Assembly (NCBI RefSeq): GCF_004751985.1
Contig: NZ_CP038492.1
Span: forward strand, 248,001-312,000
DNA: 64,000 nt
Source: Rhodophyticola sp. CCM32
GTDB taxonomy: Bacteria > Pseudomonadota > Alphaproteobacteria > Rhodobacterales > Rhodobacteraceae
Reading direction: 5' to 3'
Part shown: piece after piece, positions 8,058 to 17,519 of the stretch
Numbering within the stretch: position 1 is the first letter of the stretch
Layout: every line of letters begins with the position of its first letter
Notes under the pieces: generated by a model
Databases searched by the model: none
What the model was told of the DNA's origin: nothing
Seen by the model: the letters and a program-made list of their open reading frames with translations, nothing else
Translations under genes and position numbers: made by a program

Positions 8058-9089
8058 ATGAGCGCCCAGAAGATCAAGAATATGGAGGAGTTCGCCGCCG
8101 TAAGCGGGCTGTCTCGTCCCACGGTTTCGAAGTATTTCAATGACCCGGATAGCGTGCGAAAAACGACGCGCGACCGAATCGAGGCTGCGCTAGATCGATA
8201 TGATTACCGTCCCAATATTTACGCTGTGAACCAGAACCGACGCCTGACAAAGAATGTTGGGATCTTGGTTCCGTTTCTGGCCGATCCGTTCTTTGCCGAA
8301 ATTGCCCGCACAATTGAAACGCTCTGCATGGAGGCCGGCTTTCGTCCGATCTTGCTTAGTTCACACGGTGATCGAGCGCTTGAAAACGAAAACCTCGACA
8401 GCTTGAAGGCCCTTAAACCAGCGGGCGTTCTGATGGCACCGCTTGGCCGGGCGTCTGACAGGGGCGAAATCGAGCGGTTCTGCGAGGATGTCCCGACGGT
8501 TTTGTTCGACTCCAACACCGAAGGCGTTGGCGAAGACTTCATTGGGTCAGACAATCAACAAAGCGTAGGTATGATCGTGGACTATCTCAATCGCACCGGG
8601 GAAGCCCCTGCCTTTTTCGAGATGGCTAAGCCGGTCAACCCGAACGCGAACAAGCGGCGGGCCGCATATCTGGCGGCAATGGACCGGCTGGGGCACAACC
8701 CCGAGCTGTTCCAGATTGATGGCGAAGGCTGGTCATTTGAAGAGATCGGATTCCGCGGCGGGATGGAGTTGTTTTCGCGCAGGGCGACGCGCCCCGGGAC
8801 CGTTCTTTGTTCTAATGACCGTCTGGCCATCGGACTGCTATCGGCGGCATATGAAAGCGGGCTAAGCGTGGGCCATGGGCCGTCTTGCGATATCCGAATC
8901 GCAGGTCATGACGATCACCCGTTTTCGCGCTTCACCTGCCCAAGCCTGACGACCGTTGCCCAGGATTATGAAGCGATTGCCCGCAAAAGTGTTGCTCGGC
9001 TTGTCGAAAGAGTTGAGACCGAAAGCGATGTAAGATACAGAATTGAAACACTTATTCCGGGGAAGTTGGTCATGCGAAATTCGGCATAG
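8058..9089 (+). CDS. LacI family transcriptional regulator of the polyol operon
   Basis: A 343-residue protein. Residues 6-50 form the LacI helix-turn-helix with hinge (FAAVSGLSRPTVSKYFNDP), and residues 65-340 are the periplasmic-binding-protein-like effector domain (NVGILVPFLADPFFAEIA near its start). It is placed directly upstream of, and in the same direction as, the sugar-alcohol transport and dehydrogenase operon, with similar 13-bp candidate operators in front of both. Family knowledge plus context suggest a repressor relieved by a polyol such as sorbitol or mannitol; the effector is inferred. Confidence 0.92.
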   Translation: MSAQKIKNMEEFAAVSGLSRPTVSKYFNDPDSVRKTTRDRIEAALDRYDYRPNIYAVNQNRRLTKNVGILVPFLADPFFAEIARTIETLCMEAGFRPILLSSHGDRALENENLDSLKALKPAGVLMAPLGRASDRGEIERFCEDVPTVLFDSNTEGVGEDFIGSDNQQSVGMIVDYLNRTGEAPAFFEMAKPVNPNANKRRAAYLAAMDRLGHNPELFQIDGEGWSFEEIGFRGGMELFSRRATRPGTVLCSNDRLAIGLLSAAYESGLSVGHGPSCDIRIAGHDDHPFSRFTCPSLTTVAQDYEAIARKSVARLVERVETESDVRYRIETLIPGKLVMRNSA

Positions 9090-9106
9090 CGGCGCGTACT
9101 AAAAAA

Positions 9107-9158
9107 TTAACTCGCGTAAAGTTTTTAATTGACGCGCGAATGCAAAGTTGACTACCTT
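9107..9158 (+). promoter_or_regulatory. Polyol operon promoter with two candidate LacI-type operators
   Basis: Two sites resemble the one upstream of the regulator: TTAACTCGCGTAA at 9107-9119 and TTGACGCGCGAAT at 9129-9141. Their starts are 22 bases apart, about two helical turns. The second overlaps a plausible -35 box (TTGACG, 9129-9134), which is 18 bases from a weak -10 box (TACCTT, 9153-9158). Repressor bound there would block RNA polymerase. A strong ribosome site (GGGAGGAA) follows before the first gene. Confidence 0.5.
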
Positions 9159-9189
9159 TTGAGCATCACATCCAATCAGGGAGGAACGG

Positions 9190-10482
9190 ATGTCCTTTAA
9201 GCTCACACTAAGCGCGACGACTGCGCTTTCATTGTGTGCCACCGCCGCGATTGCGGACGGCCACAGCACAACGCTAACCATCGCCATCGTGAACAACGGC
9301 CACATGATTAACATGCAGACCGTTGCCGAAGCGTATACCGAAGAAACCGGCGTTCAGCTGGAATGGGTTGCCCTCGAAGAAGGTGTCTTGCGTGAACAGG
9401 TAACCTCGGACACTGCCACGGGCGGTGGTCAATATGACATTATCAACATCGGCATGCAGGAAGCCCCGATTTGGGGTCAGGCTGGCTGGATCGAAGCACT
9501 GAATTTCGGCGACGACTACGACATCGACGACATGCTGCCCGCAATCCGCAATGGCCTATCCGCAGATGGCACGCTTTATGCGGCGCCATTCTATGGTGAA
9601 TCCTCTATGGTCATGTACCGTGCCGACCTGATGGAGGCCGCTGACGTCTCGATCACAGACAATGACAGCTGGGACAACATCGCCACAGCAGCGGCGGCGA
9701 TCCATGATCCCGATAACGGCGTCTACGGCGTTTGTCTGCGCGGCAAACCCGGCTGGGGCGACAACATGGCGTTTATCACAACCGTGGTGAATTCCTTTGG
9801 TGGTGCATGGTTCGACGCAGATTTCCGCCCAACTATCGATAGCGACGAATGGCGCGCTGCGATCAACTTCTACGTTGATCTCTTGGGCACCTATGGTCCT
9901 CCGGGCTCGGAAGGGAACTCGTTCAACGAGATCCTGGCGCTTTATAACGAAGGGCGTTGCGGCATGTGGATCGACGCCACGATCGCGGCCTCGTTCCTAG
10001 AGGTGGACAACGTCGCCTACGCGCAATCGCCAAATGCCGGTAACCCCGTAGGGGCCAACTGGTTGTGGGCATGGGCCATGGCGGTGCCAGCAGGCACTGA
10101 GAATACAGAAGAGGCAATGGCCTTCATCGAGTGGGCAACCTCGCGCGACTATATTCAGGCGGTCGCTGACCATCCTGAGTTTGGCTGGGGTTCCGTTCCA
10201 ACCGGCACACGCGCATCTACCTATGCGTCCCCTGAGTTCCAGGCGGTCGCAGGTTTCGCAGAAGCAGAGCTTGCAGCCATCGAATCCGCGGCCCCAGAGG
10301 CCACAGAGCTAAAACCATACGTCGGGGTCCAGTTTGCGGCAATTCCCGAATTCCCAGAAGTGGGATCGGCAGTTGCACAGGAAATGGCTGCGGCTTTGTC
10401 TGGCGCACAGACCGTTGATGAAGCACTTGCAAACGCGCAGGCCGCCGCAGAGGCGATCATGAGCGAAGCAGGCTACTTCTAA
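9190..10482 (+). CDS. smoE: Polyol ABC transporter, periplasmic binding protein
   Basis: A 430-residue extracellular solute-binding protein (family 1) with a signal peptide (about residues 1-22, cleavage near AIADG) and two lobes typical of sugar-binding proteins. It is preceded by GGGAGGAA. The gene order that follows (two permeases, ATPase, sorbitol dehydrogenase-type SDR, mannitol dehydrogenase) matches the Rhodobacter smo/mtl polyol operon, in which this protein captures sorbitol or mannitol in the periplasm. The exact substrate range cannot be read from the sequence. Confidence 0.88.
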   Translation: MSFKLTLSATTALSLCATAAIADGHSTTLTIAIVNNGHMINMQTVAEAYTEETGVQLEWVALEEGVLREQVTSDTATGGGQYDIINIGMQEAPIWGQAGWIEALNFGDDYDIDDMLPAIRNGLSADGTLYAAPFYGESSMVMYRADLMEAADVSITDNDSWDNIATAAAAIHDPDNGVYGVCLRGKPGWGDNMAFITTVVNSFGGAWFDADFRPTIDSDEWRAAINFYVDLLGTYGPPGSEGNSFNEILALYNEGRCGMWIDATIAASFLEVDNVAYAQSPNAGNPVGANWLWAWAMAVPAGTENTEEAMAFIEWATSRDYIQAVADHPEFGWGSVPTGTRASTYASPEFQAVAGFAEAELAAIESAAPEATELKPYVGVQFAAIPEFPEVGSAVAQEMAAALSGAQTVDEALANAQAAAEAIMSEAGYF

Positions 10483-10498
10483 AGGCCGCGAGATCTCT

Positions 10499-10528
10499 GG
10501 TGGTCCGGTTTGCGCCGGGCCACCTTTT
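10499..10528 (+). terminator. Hairpin after the binding-protein gene (partial terminator or 3' stabiliser)
   Basis: The stem GGTGGTCCGG / CCGGGCCACC has ten pairs including one G-T, a 6-base loop, and TTTT directly after it. It lies 16 bases after the smoE stop, inside the 160-base gap before the permease genes. Such hairpins in ABC operons keep binding-protein mRNA in excess over permease mRNA (established for maltose and similar operons; inferred here). Confidence 0.7.
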
Positions 10529-10642
10529 CCAGAACGGGCGTCAAAATTTACGCTATAGCGATTTTCGCCGTTCAAACGATCCAATCGGAACCGAATTCTT
10601 GTAAGCAAGACGGAATACTCGTTTTGCAGGGATGATAGACTT

Positions 10643-11581
10643 ATGTCCGACAGAAGACTTCCTCGCCTCCTTCAAACGCCCGCTGTTGCGCTGCTTTTGG
10701 TTTGGATGGTGGTTCCCCTTGGAATGACCCTATTCTTTTCCTTTATCCGCTATGTGCTGAACAATCTGCGGAACCCGCACTGGACAACACCGTCGTTTAG
10801 CAATTGGCGCGGCTTTGGGAATTATCAGTTTGTCTGGAACAACGATGGGTTCTGGCTGGCGATCCAAAACAGCCTGTTCATCGTGTGTAGCATCCTATTG
10901 CTGACCGTTATTCTGGGCGTCTTGATCGCCGTTCTGATCAACAAGACCTTCCCGGGACGCGGAATCGCGCGGGTGCTGATCATCTCACCCTTTTTTGTCA
11001 TGCCTGCGGTGAATGCCGTGCTGTGGATCAATATGTTGCTCGATCCCGTTTTGGGCCTTCAGGGGTTGGCCATTGATGGCATCAATGATCTTGTATCGTC
11101 GTTACAAAATGCGCGAGGCGTCGGTTGGTTTTTCTCGCTTTGGCCTGAGCTTGAGCCAATCTCATTTCGGGCAACGCAAACCTCGGCGATTGCTGTCATC
11201 ATCATGGTCACCTGGCAGTGGACCCCCTTTGCAGTACTTATCTTTATGACCTCGCTGCAATCCGAGGATCAGCAGCAGAAGGAGGCCGCCGTGCTGGACG
11301 GGGCCGGGACGTTCTCTCAGTTTCGTTTCCTGACGCTGCCTCACCTTTCCCGTCCGATAGCGATTGTCGTGATGATCCAGGCCATCTTTCATCTCTCGCT
11401 TTACGCCGAGATTGAGATCGTCAGCCGGGGCAATGGCAACAAAAACCTGCCCTATCTGATCGGGGAATTCGCCAACAACAATATCGGCGCCGCCAGTGCT
11501 ACCGGTATTTTCGCAGTCATTCTTGCCAATATCGTCGCGTTCTTTCTGCTGCGCATGATTGGCAAGACGTTGATGGATTAA
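10643..11581 (+). CDS. smoF: Polyol ABC transporter permease (first)
   Basis: A 312-residue inner-membrane permease of the MalF type with six or more membrane helices. The cytoplasmic EAA loop is visible at about residues 212-230 (KEAAVLDGAGTFSQFRFLTL), where the ATPase docks. It is preceded by a long leader after the smoE hairpin and followed at 15 bases by the second permease with a GGAGAGG ribosome site. It forms the channel with the next gene's product. Confidence 0.9.
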   Translation: MSDRRLPRLLQTPAVALLLVWMVVPLGMTLFFSFIRYVLNNLRNPHWTTPSFSNWRGFGNYQFVWNNDGFWLAIQNSLFIVCSILLLTVILGVLIAVLINKTFPGRGIARVLIISPFFVMPAVNAVLWINMLLDPVLGLQGLAIDGINDLVSSLQNARGVGWFFSLWPELEPISFRATQTSAIAVIIMVTWQWTPFAVLIFMTSLQSEDQQQKEAAVLDGAGTFSQFRFLTLPHLSRPIAIVVMIQAIFHLSLYAEIEIVSRGNGNKNLPYLIGEFANNNIGAASATGIFAVILANIVAFFLLRMIGKTLMD

Positions 11582-11596
11582 GGAGAGGTTCGGACC

Positions 11597-12430
11597 ATGG
11601 CAATTGTTGCACAAACCTCAAGGTTCAGCCTGTTTGGCCGCCCTGTTGTCGCGTGGGTCGTGGCGCTGCTGTTCTTCTTTCCAATCTTTTGGATGGTGCT
11701 GACCAGCTTTAAGACCGATGCCGATGCGGTGCGCCCGGAATTCCTGTTTTTCTTTACGCCGACGCTCGAAAACTACCTGAATATGACCGAGAATTATGAC
11801 TATTGGCGCTTTGCGGCCAACTCGGTCATCACGGCAACCTTTGCGACCGTCTTTACGCTTTTTGTGGCTATCCCCTGTGCCTACACGATGGCGTTTTATC
11901 CAAGCCGTTCTACCAAAGACATCCTGATGTGGATGTTATCCACCAAAATGCTACCGGCGGCCGCCGTGCTTTATCCGATGAACTTCCTGACCAAGGGGTT
12001 GGGGATCTATGACACGCATTTCCTGATTGTTCTGGTGCTCAGCCTGATCAATCTGCCGATCGTGATCTGGATGCTGTTCACCTATTTCAAAGAGATCCCG
12101 AAAGACATCATCGAAGCTGGTAAAATGGATGGTGCCAACACATGGGATGAGATCAAGGAAATCCTGATTCCACTGGCATGGGGCGGAATCATTTCAACGG
12201 CGCTGCTGTGTTTTATCTTTTGCTGGAATGAGGCCTATTGGACCGTTCGTCTGACGACGACGGATGCGGCGACGCTGTCCAAATTGATCGAAGGCAATCG
12301 CGCGCCAGAGGGCCTCTTCTTTGGTCGCCTATCCGCTGTTTCAACCGCCGCCGTCGGGCCGATCGTGGTGCTTGGTTGGTTCTGTCAAAAACAACTCGTC
12401 CAAGGCTTGACCTTCGGCGCCGTTAAATAG
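11597..12430 (+). CDS. smoG: Polyol ABC transporter permease (second)
   Basis: A 277-residue MalG-type permease with six membrane segments and an EAA loop ([20 protein letters not shown], about residues 173-192). It pairs with the preceding permease. AGGAGAGG precedes the start, and the ATPase gene begins 11 bases after its stop, so the operon is tightly packed. Confidence 0.9.
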   Translation: MAIVAQTSRFSLFGRPVVAWVVALLFFFPIFWMVLTSFKTDADAVRPEFLFFFTPTLENYLNMTENYDYWRFAANSVITATFATVFTLFVAIPCAYTMAFYPSRSTKDILMWMLSTKMLPAAAVLYPMNFLTKGLGIYDTHFLIVLVLSLINLPIVIWMLFTYFKEIPKDIIEAGKMDGANTWDEIKEILIPLAWGGIISTALLCFIFCWNEAYWTVRLTTTDAATLSKLIEGNRAPEGLFFGRLSAVSTAAVGPIVVLGWFCQKQLVQGLTFGAVK

Positions 12431-12441
12431 GGAAACACGTA

Positions 12442-13446
12442 ATGGGACAGATTAACCTTGAGAACGTGGTAAAACGGTTTGGCGATGCTGAGGTCATCCC
12501 CCCCTTGAATCTGACCATCGAAGATGGCGAGTTCGTGGTTTTTGTAGGCCCCTCGGGCTGCGGTAAATCAACGCTTTTGCGCCTGATTGCGGGCCTTGAG
12601 GAGGTGACCTCGGGTACGATTTCAATTGACGGAGAGGATGTCACAAAAGTGGCCCCCGCTAAACGCGGACTGGCGATGGTGTTCCAATCTTATGCGCTCT
12701 ACCCGCACATGACCGTGCGCAAAAATATCGCCTTTCCGATGCGTATGGCAAAGATGGCACAGCCTGACATAGACGCCCGGGTCGAGGCGGCAGCCAAGTC
12801 GCTGAACCTTGTCGATTACCTGGAACACAAACCCGGTCAGCTTTCCGGGGGGCAGCGCCAGCGAGTCGCCATCGGACGGGCGATTGTACGCGAACCCGAG
12901 GCCTTTCTGTTCGACGAGCCGCTTTCAAATTTGGATGCGGCGCTGCGTGTTGGCATGCGGCTTGAGATTGCCGAACTGCACAAAAAACTCGAAACGACGA
13001 TGATCTATGTGACCCATGATCAGGTCGAGGCCATGACCATGGCAGACAAGATAGTCGTGCTGCGGGCGGGCAATATCGAACAGGTCGGCAGTCCGCTGGA
13101 CCTATACCGCACGCCCCGCAATCTGTTTGTCGCGGGTTTCATTGGCTCGCCCAAGATGAACCTTCTTGATCGTGATATGGCCGCGCCCTTTGGCGTGCCA
13201 ACCATTGGTATCCGGCCCGAACATATCACCGTCTCCAAGACAGAAGGCGCTTGGGAAGGCACCATTGGCGTGTCTGAACATCTGGGGTCTGATACTTTTT
13301 TCCACGTCCATATTCCGGGCCGCGAAGACCCAATGACCGTACGCGCGGTGGGCGAGGTCGATATGTATCACGGTGATAGCGTTTTTCTGACGCCGGTTGA
13401 GGATCAAGTTCACCGCTTCGACGAAGAGGGGCTGCGGATCGAATGA
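12442..13446 (+). CDS. smoK: Polyol ABC transporter ATP-binding protein
   Basis: A 334-residue MalK/UgpC-type ATPase. Walker A is GPSGCGKST (about residue 36), the signature is [17 protein letters not shown], Walker B is [12 protein letters not shown], and the H loop is [16 protein letters not shown]-terminal OB-like (TOBE) regulatory domain covers residues about 235-334. The stop overlaps the start of the SDR gene by four bases (ATGA), showing translational coupling of transport and catabolism. Confidence 0.93.
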   Translation: MGQINLENVVKRFGDAEVIPPLNLTIEDGEFVVFVGPSGCGKSTLLRLIAGLEEVTSGTISIDGEDVTKVAPAKRGLAMVFQSYALYPHMTVRKNIAFPMRMAKMAQPDIDARVEAAAKSLNLVDYLEHKPGQLSGGQRQRVAIGRAIVREPEAFLFDEPLSNLDAALRVGMRLEIAELHKKLETTMIYVTHDQVEAMTMADKIVVLRAGNIEQVGSPLDLYRTPRNLFVAGFIGSPKMNLLDRDMAAPFGVPTIGIRPEHITVSKTEGAWEGTIGVSEHLGSDTFFHVHIPGREDPMTVRAVGEVDMYHGDSVFLTPVEDQVHRFDEEGLRIE

Positions 13447-14216
13447 CACGGCTCGTCGGGAAATCGGCTTTGATAACCGGTGCCGCGCGCGGCATTGGGC
13501 GCGCCTTTGCTGCGGCCTATGTCGCGCAAGGCGCGCGCGTGGCTATTGCCGATATCGACATTGAACGGGCGCGCATCACAGCCGCAGAAATGGGCGAAGC
13601 GGCAATTGCGGTTGAGATGGACGTGACGCGTCAAGACAGCATAGACAGTGCCATTGCCCAGACCGTCGCTAACCTTGGACAGATTGATATTCTGATCAAC
13701 AATGCCGCTATCTTTACCGCGGCTCCTCTGGTCGAGATTGACCGCAGCGACGCGGCGCGCGTCTTTGATATTAACGTCTCGGGCACGCTTTTTACCATGC
13801 AGGCCGTGGCGCGCCACATGATCGAAAAAGGCATCCGGGGCCGCATTATCAACATGGCGAGCCAAGCGGGGCGCCGGGGCGAACCGCTGGTTGCCGTTTA
13901 CTGCGCGACGAAGGCCGCTGTGATCTCGCTTACGCAATCGGCGGGCCTGAATCTGATCCCACATGGCATCAATGTAAACGCTATCGCCCCCGGCGTGGTC
14001 GATGGTGAACACTGGAACGGTGTGGATGCGTTCTTTGCCAAACATGAAGGCAAAGAACTAGGCCAGAAAAAGGCTGAGGTAGGCGCCGCGGTGCCATATG
14101 GCCGGATGGGGAGGCCAGAAGACCTCACCGGAATGGCGGTGTTTCTGGCCTCGGATGAGGCCGACTACATCGTCGCACAATGCTACAACGTGGATGGTGG
14201 CCAATGGATGAGCTGA
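13443..14216 (+). CDS. smoS: Sorbitol dehydrogenase, short-chain type
   Basis: A 257-residue SDR enzyme with the NAD-binding [12 protein letters not shown] motif near residue 12, NNAA around residue 88, and the catalytic Ser and YxxxK (YCATKAAVI, Tyr about 153). It closely follows the known Rhodobacter sphaeroides sorbitol dehydrogenase, including [25 protein letters not shown] and the C-terminal [10 protein letters not shown]. It oxidises D-glucitol to fructose (and galactitol to tagatose in the model enzyme). It overlaps both neighbours. Confidence 0.92.
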   Translation: MTRLVGKSALITGAARGIGRAFAAAYVAQGARVAIADIDIERARITAAEMGEAAIAVEMDVTRQDSIDSAIAQTVANLGQIDILINNAAIFTAAPLVEIDRSDAARVFDINVSGTLFTMQAVARHMIEKGIRGRIINMASQAGRRGEPLVAVYCATKAAVISLTQSAGLNLIPHGINVNAIAPGVVDGEHWNGVDAFFAKHEGKELGQKKAEVGAAVPYGRMGRPEDLTGMAVFLASDEADYIVAQCYNVDGGQWMS

Positions 14217-15694
14217 AGACAGATCTCGTGCCATTGTCGGACGCCACGCTTGACCAACTGCCCGCAGGCATCGAGCGACCCCGCTATGACCGCCGTGGTC
14301 TGACACCGGGCATAGTCCATATTGGCCTCGGCAATTTTCATCGCGCCCATCAGGCTTGGTATCTGCACCGATTGATGCAGCAAGGCGACGCGCAAGATTG
14401 GGCGATTTTAGGTGCCGGCGTCCGTCCCTATGATGCCGCGATGCGCGAAAAGCTCTTGGCGCAAGATTGCCTAACAACGCTGATTGAACTGGCGCCCGAA
14501 AGCCGCTCGGCCGAGATCACCGGCTCGATGATCGACTACCTGCCGATTGAAGAAGACAATGCCGCGCTAATCCGCTCCATGTCCGATCCTGCCATCCGCA
14601 TTGTGGCCCTCACAGTGACAGAGGGTGGACACTACATCGACCCGGGCTCGGGCGGGTTGGACTCCAATCACCCCGACATTCGCCACGACGTTGCCCACCC
14701 TGATAACCCGCGCACCGCCTTTGGCGCCATGGTTGCGGCGCTCAGGCATCGTCGAGCGCAAAGCGCGCGACCATTCAGCGGGCTTAGCTGCGATAACCTA
14801 ACCAGCAACGGCGATATCCTACGCCACACCATTGTTGGCCTCGCTCGTTTGAGCGATCCGGACCTCGCCGATTGGATCGATACCGAGGGTGCCTTCCCCA
14901 ATTCAATGGTTGATTGCATCGTCCCCGCCACCGGCCCCCAGGAACTTGCCCTCGTGCAAAGCTTCGGCCTTGCCGATGTGGCCCCTGTCGTCCACGAAGA
15001 TTTCCGCCAATGGGTTTTGGAGGATACCTTCTGCAATGGGCGCCCCAATTGGGACGCCGTCGGCGCGACATTTACCAATGACGTACATGCCTATGAAGCG
15101 ATGAAGATCCGCATTTTAAACGCGGGCCATCAGGTTCTGGCAAATGTCGGCGAGCTCCTCTCGCTGACAACCATTGCCGATTGTATGGCCCACAAAACCG
15201 TCGCGGCATTTTTTCACAAGGTTCAAAGCGAAGAGATATTGCCCTATGTCGCGCCTGTTCCGGGCACGACGCCAAGTCAGTATCTTGAGCTGATTGAGCG
15301 CCGGTTCGCCAACCCCGCAATCCGCGACACGACCCGTCGCGTAGCCTTTGACGGCTCGGCCCGGCATTCGGGCTTTGTGCTGCCCGTTTTGCGCGACGCC
15401 ATCGCCGCAAACGGCTCAATCGAAGGTTTGGCGCTGGTCGAAGCGCTATGGGCCAAGATGTGTGCCGGATCGCGGGACGATGGCACCCAGATCGAACCAA
15501 ACGACCCACATTGGGCTGCGCTTCAAGCCACGGCAACGGCTGCCCAGAACCATCCAATTAAGTGGCTGGAGCAATCGGCGATCTACGGAGAGCTAAACGC
15601 TGCCCCGCAATTTGAGGCGGCATTTGCGAATTGGCTGAATATCTTGTCTAGAGAAGGTGCGATTGGCACCTTAAAGGCCTATTTGAACGATTGA
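14204..15694 (+). CDS. mtlK: Mannitol 2-dehydrogenase (polyol-specific long-chain dehydrogenase)
   Basis: A 496-residue NAD-dependent mannitol/arabitol dehydrogenase. The N-terminal nucleotide-binding motif is IVHIGLGNFHRAHQAWY, the middle has the characteristic SCDNLTSNGD, and the catalytic Lys segment is MKIRILNAGHQ. The ATG at 14204 overlaps the end of smoS by 13 bases; an upstream in-frame ATG at 14180 is less likely. It converts mannitol to fructose. No fructokinase or xylulokinase gene follows; the operon ends here, 0.3 kb before mobile-element debris. Confidence 0.92.
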   Translation: MDELKTDLVPLSDATLDQLPAGIERPRYDRRGLTPGIVHIGLGNFHRAHQAWYLHRLMQQGDAQDWAILGAGVRPYDAAMREKLLAQDCLTTLIELAPESRSAEITGSMIDYLPIEEDNAALIRSMSDPAIRIVALTVTEGGHYIDPGSGGLDSNHPDIRHDVAHPDNPRTAFGAMVAALRHRRAQSARPFSGLSCDNLTSNGDILRHTIVGLARLSDPDLADWIDTEGAFPNSMVDCIVPATGPQELALVQSFGLADVAPVVHEDFRQWVLEDTFCNGRPNWDAVGATFTNDVHAYEAMKIRILNAGHQVLANVGELLSLTTIADCMAHKTVAAFFHKVQSEEILPYVAPVPGTTPSQYLELIERRFANPAIRDTTRRVAFDGSARHSGFVLPVLRDAIAANGSIEGLALVEALWAKMCAGSRDDGTQIEPNDPHWAALQATATAAQNHPIKWLEQSAIYGELNAAPQFEAAFANWLNILSREGAIGTLKAYLND

Positions 15695-15986
15695 AGCGTC
15701 AAAAGCCCCAATTCTGCCCCATGATATAGAAGCAGTCGAATGTCAGCCTAGACGAATTTGAGTGATCAGTTCGCAGCCACAGCGAAGTACCGCTTCCCGC
15801 CCTAGGTGTTTTTCGCTGCAGTCGCGAAGCGCGCAAAGCGAACCTTGACGCTTCGATAAAGAACGGCAGGTTTGTCCCGCAAAGTGGCCAACTGGGACGT
15901 CAAACATAACGTAATTCGTACGTGTCGGCATGAGAGCGGCTTTGGCGTTGCCGCAAATGGTCCAGCCGAAGCCGGGATTTGGTTCA
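15695..15986. other. Intergenic stretch, nothing recognised
   Basis: These 292 bases between mtlK and the hypothetical gene at 15987 have no gene I can support and no clear terminator hairpin with a T-run. They mark the change from the intact operon to mobile-element debris. Confidence 0.5.
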
Positions 15987-16415
15987 TTATCCAAAGAGAT
16001 CGCCTTGTTGGGTTAGCAGTTTCTCCAAGCGCGTAAGATGTGCGAAGCTGTTGCTGAGATGGGCGTATTTGAGTGAGATTGCCATGTATGGGCAGCTTGA
16101 GATGGGGTGTTCGGCAATGATACCATTGCGCGGCAAGCGGCGGATGTCCGATGCAATCTGACGATAGCGGGCGAGATCGCACTTCAAATCGCGGGGGACT
16201 GTTGCGTTCAAAGCGCGCAGTTTTTGCGATCTGACGGGCTCGGCCATTTGGTCAATCGCTTCGATCTCATCGCCGCGATATCCTTCATATCCGCTTGCAA
16301 TCACCTCGGCGCGGATCGCCTTTGGTTTCAGGGTTTCGCCTCCGAGGCGATAATACCAGCTATGTCCAACCGGATAATCCTCATGTGTAACTCCTGCATA
16401 TAAATCTAATCCCAT
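15987..16415 (-). CDS. Hypothetical protein starting MGLDLYAG
   Basis: A 142-residue, probably soluble protein. The start is well supported by AAAGGAAAAAG just upstream. The MGLDLYAG opening followed by a Tyr/Trp-rich stretch (HSWYYRLGG) and a helical C-terminus recalls small uncharacterised proteins often found on plasmids and phages, but I cannot name a domain. It stands alone among IS remnants and a decayed recombinase, so it is probably cargo of a mobile element. Confidence 0.5.
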   Translation of the reverse strand: MGLDLYAGVTHEDYPVGHSWYYRLGGETLKPKAIRAEVIASGYEGYRGDEIEAIDQMAEPVRSQKLRALNATVPRDLKCDLARYRQIASDIRRLPRNGIIAEHPISSCPYMAISLKYAHLSNSFAHLTRLEKLLTQQGDLFG

Positions 16416-16710
16416 AACTTTTTCCTTTCATTTTGGTTTGGACCGTCCCGAAGGACGTCAAAGAAAGGGCAGCGGGGATGAGGCGAACGGGTCATGGGCA
16501 ACACGGGGAAGGCGCGGGCCGCCCATTGACCCCGAGACGCCCGATGCCAGATTGGCGGTTGACCATTCGGAACGGCTCGAACCATTGAAGGGGCGGGTTG
16601 GGATGTTTGATATTTGCAGTTGATATCTGCCTGAGATCGGTTGTGACGAGTTTGGAGTATTTGGAATTGTCGAAGTCTTTGATCACTAGTGCATTCGCGC
16701 GGGCCAGGAA

Positions 16711-16993
16711 CCCGATCAAGGGCCTGCCGATGACGGTGGATAGCGCTTATGAGGGCGATGAGACCCGCCAGCTCGTCCTCGATCTTGGTATGGAGCCCGT
16801 CGTTCCACCAAAAGCTAACCGGCTGGTGAAATGGGAGTATGACCGCACGATTTACAAGCGCAGAAATGAGGTAGAACGCCTGTTTCGACGCCTCAAAGGC
16901 TACCGCCGCATCTTCTCGCGCTTCGAAAAGCTCGATGTAATGTACCGCGCTTTCCTAAACTTCGCCCTCATCGTGGATATGATTAACTGTTAA
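16711..16993 (+). pseudogene. IS5 family transposase C-terminal remnant
   Basis: Only the C-terminal third of a DDE transposase is present: VDSAYEGDETRQLVLDLG, then YDRTIYKRRNEVERLFRRLK with the catalytic Glu, ending with FALIVDMINC. The open frame runs up to about 16598, but its first part does not look like transposase. It is a different IS5-type from the element at 17520. Its end meets the end of the recombinase pseudogene. Confidence 0.7.
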
Positions 16994-17517
16994 CAGAACC
17001 TAGACACCGGCGGCAGAGCATTCAGCTGTTCGACCAGCGCATCATCATCCTGAATGATATCCGCCCAATCCTCAAATTCGGACAGGCATTCTGCAATCAA
17101 TTCGGGTTCTAGGTCGCTCCCCTGTGGTGCACCGTATAACACTTCATCCTGTGAGCTTTCCAATAACCCTTTTAATGTAAAGGAAATTCCTGGATTTCTG
17201 GCTCCTTGGTTTCGGTAGTATTTGAGTCGTTCTGCGAAGGTCAATTTGGGCACCAAACGGCGTAGTTGAGTGCGGTGCAGGCTGGGGCTTTCCCAGAGTT
17301 TCCAGGGGTTTGCGAGGAACAGGAGCGCGGGTTCTAGTTTTTCTTCGAATGTGTCTTTTGGTTCCGCCTGTTTTGCAAGATTTTCGGTCAAGCGCGCCTT
17401 GGTGCCGTCATGTGCTGCAATCTTTTCCTCGTATTTCTGGATCGCGTTGGTGTCCACGCAGTCGGGTCTTCTCTGGCTCAAGCGCATCAATCTTTTTATC
17501 ATAGATGGCGACAACCC
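16990..17517 (-). pseudogene. Large serine recombinase, C-terminal part, frameshifted and split by an IS
   Basis: The minus-strand frame ending at 16990 encodes a recombinase-like C-terminus: ALLFLANPWKLWES followed by RLVPKLTFAERLKYYRNQG, as in site-specific serine recombinases of alphaproteobacterial mobile elements. A frameshift lies near 17455, between a YDKKIDALEPEKT frame and a TNAIQKYEEKIAAHDG frame. At 17517 the gene is cut by the IS427-type element. The reading continues across it at 18349 onward, where removing the IS and one TA gives VLDRIVASSNTRVVAIYDKK in one frame. The catalytic N-terminal domain is not seen, so the gene is dead. Confidence 0.7.
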
Positions 17518-17519
17518 TA

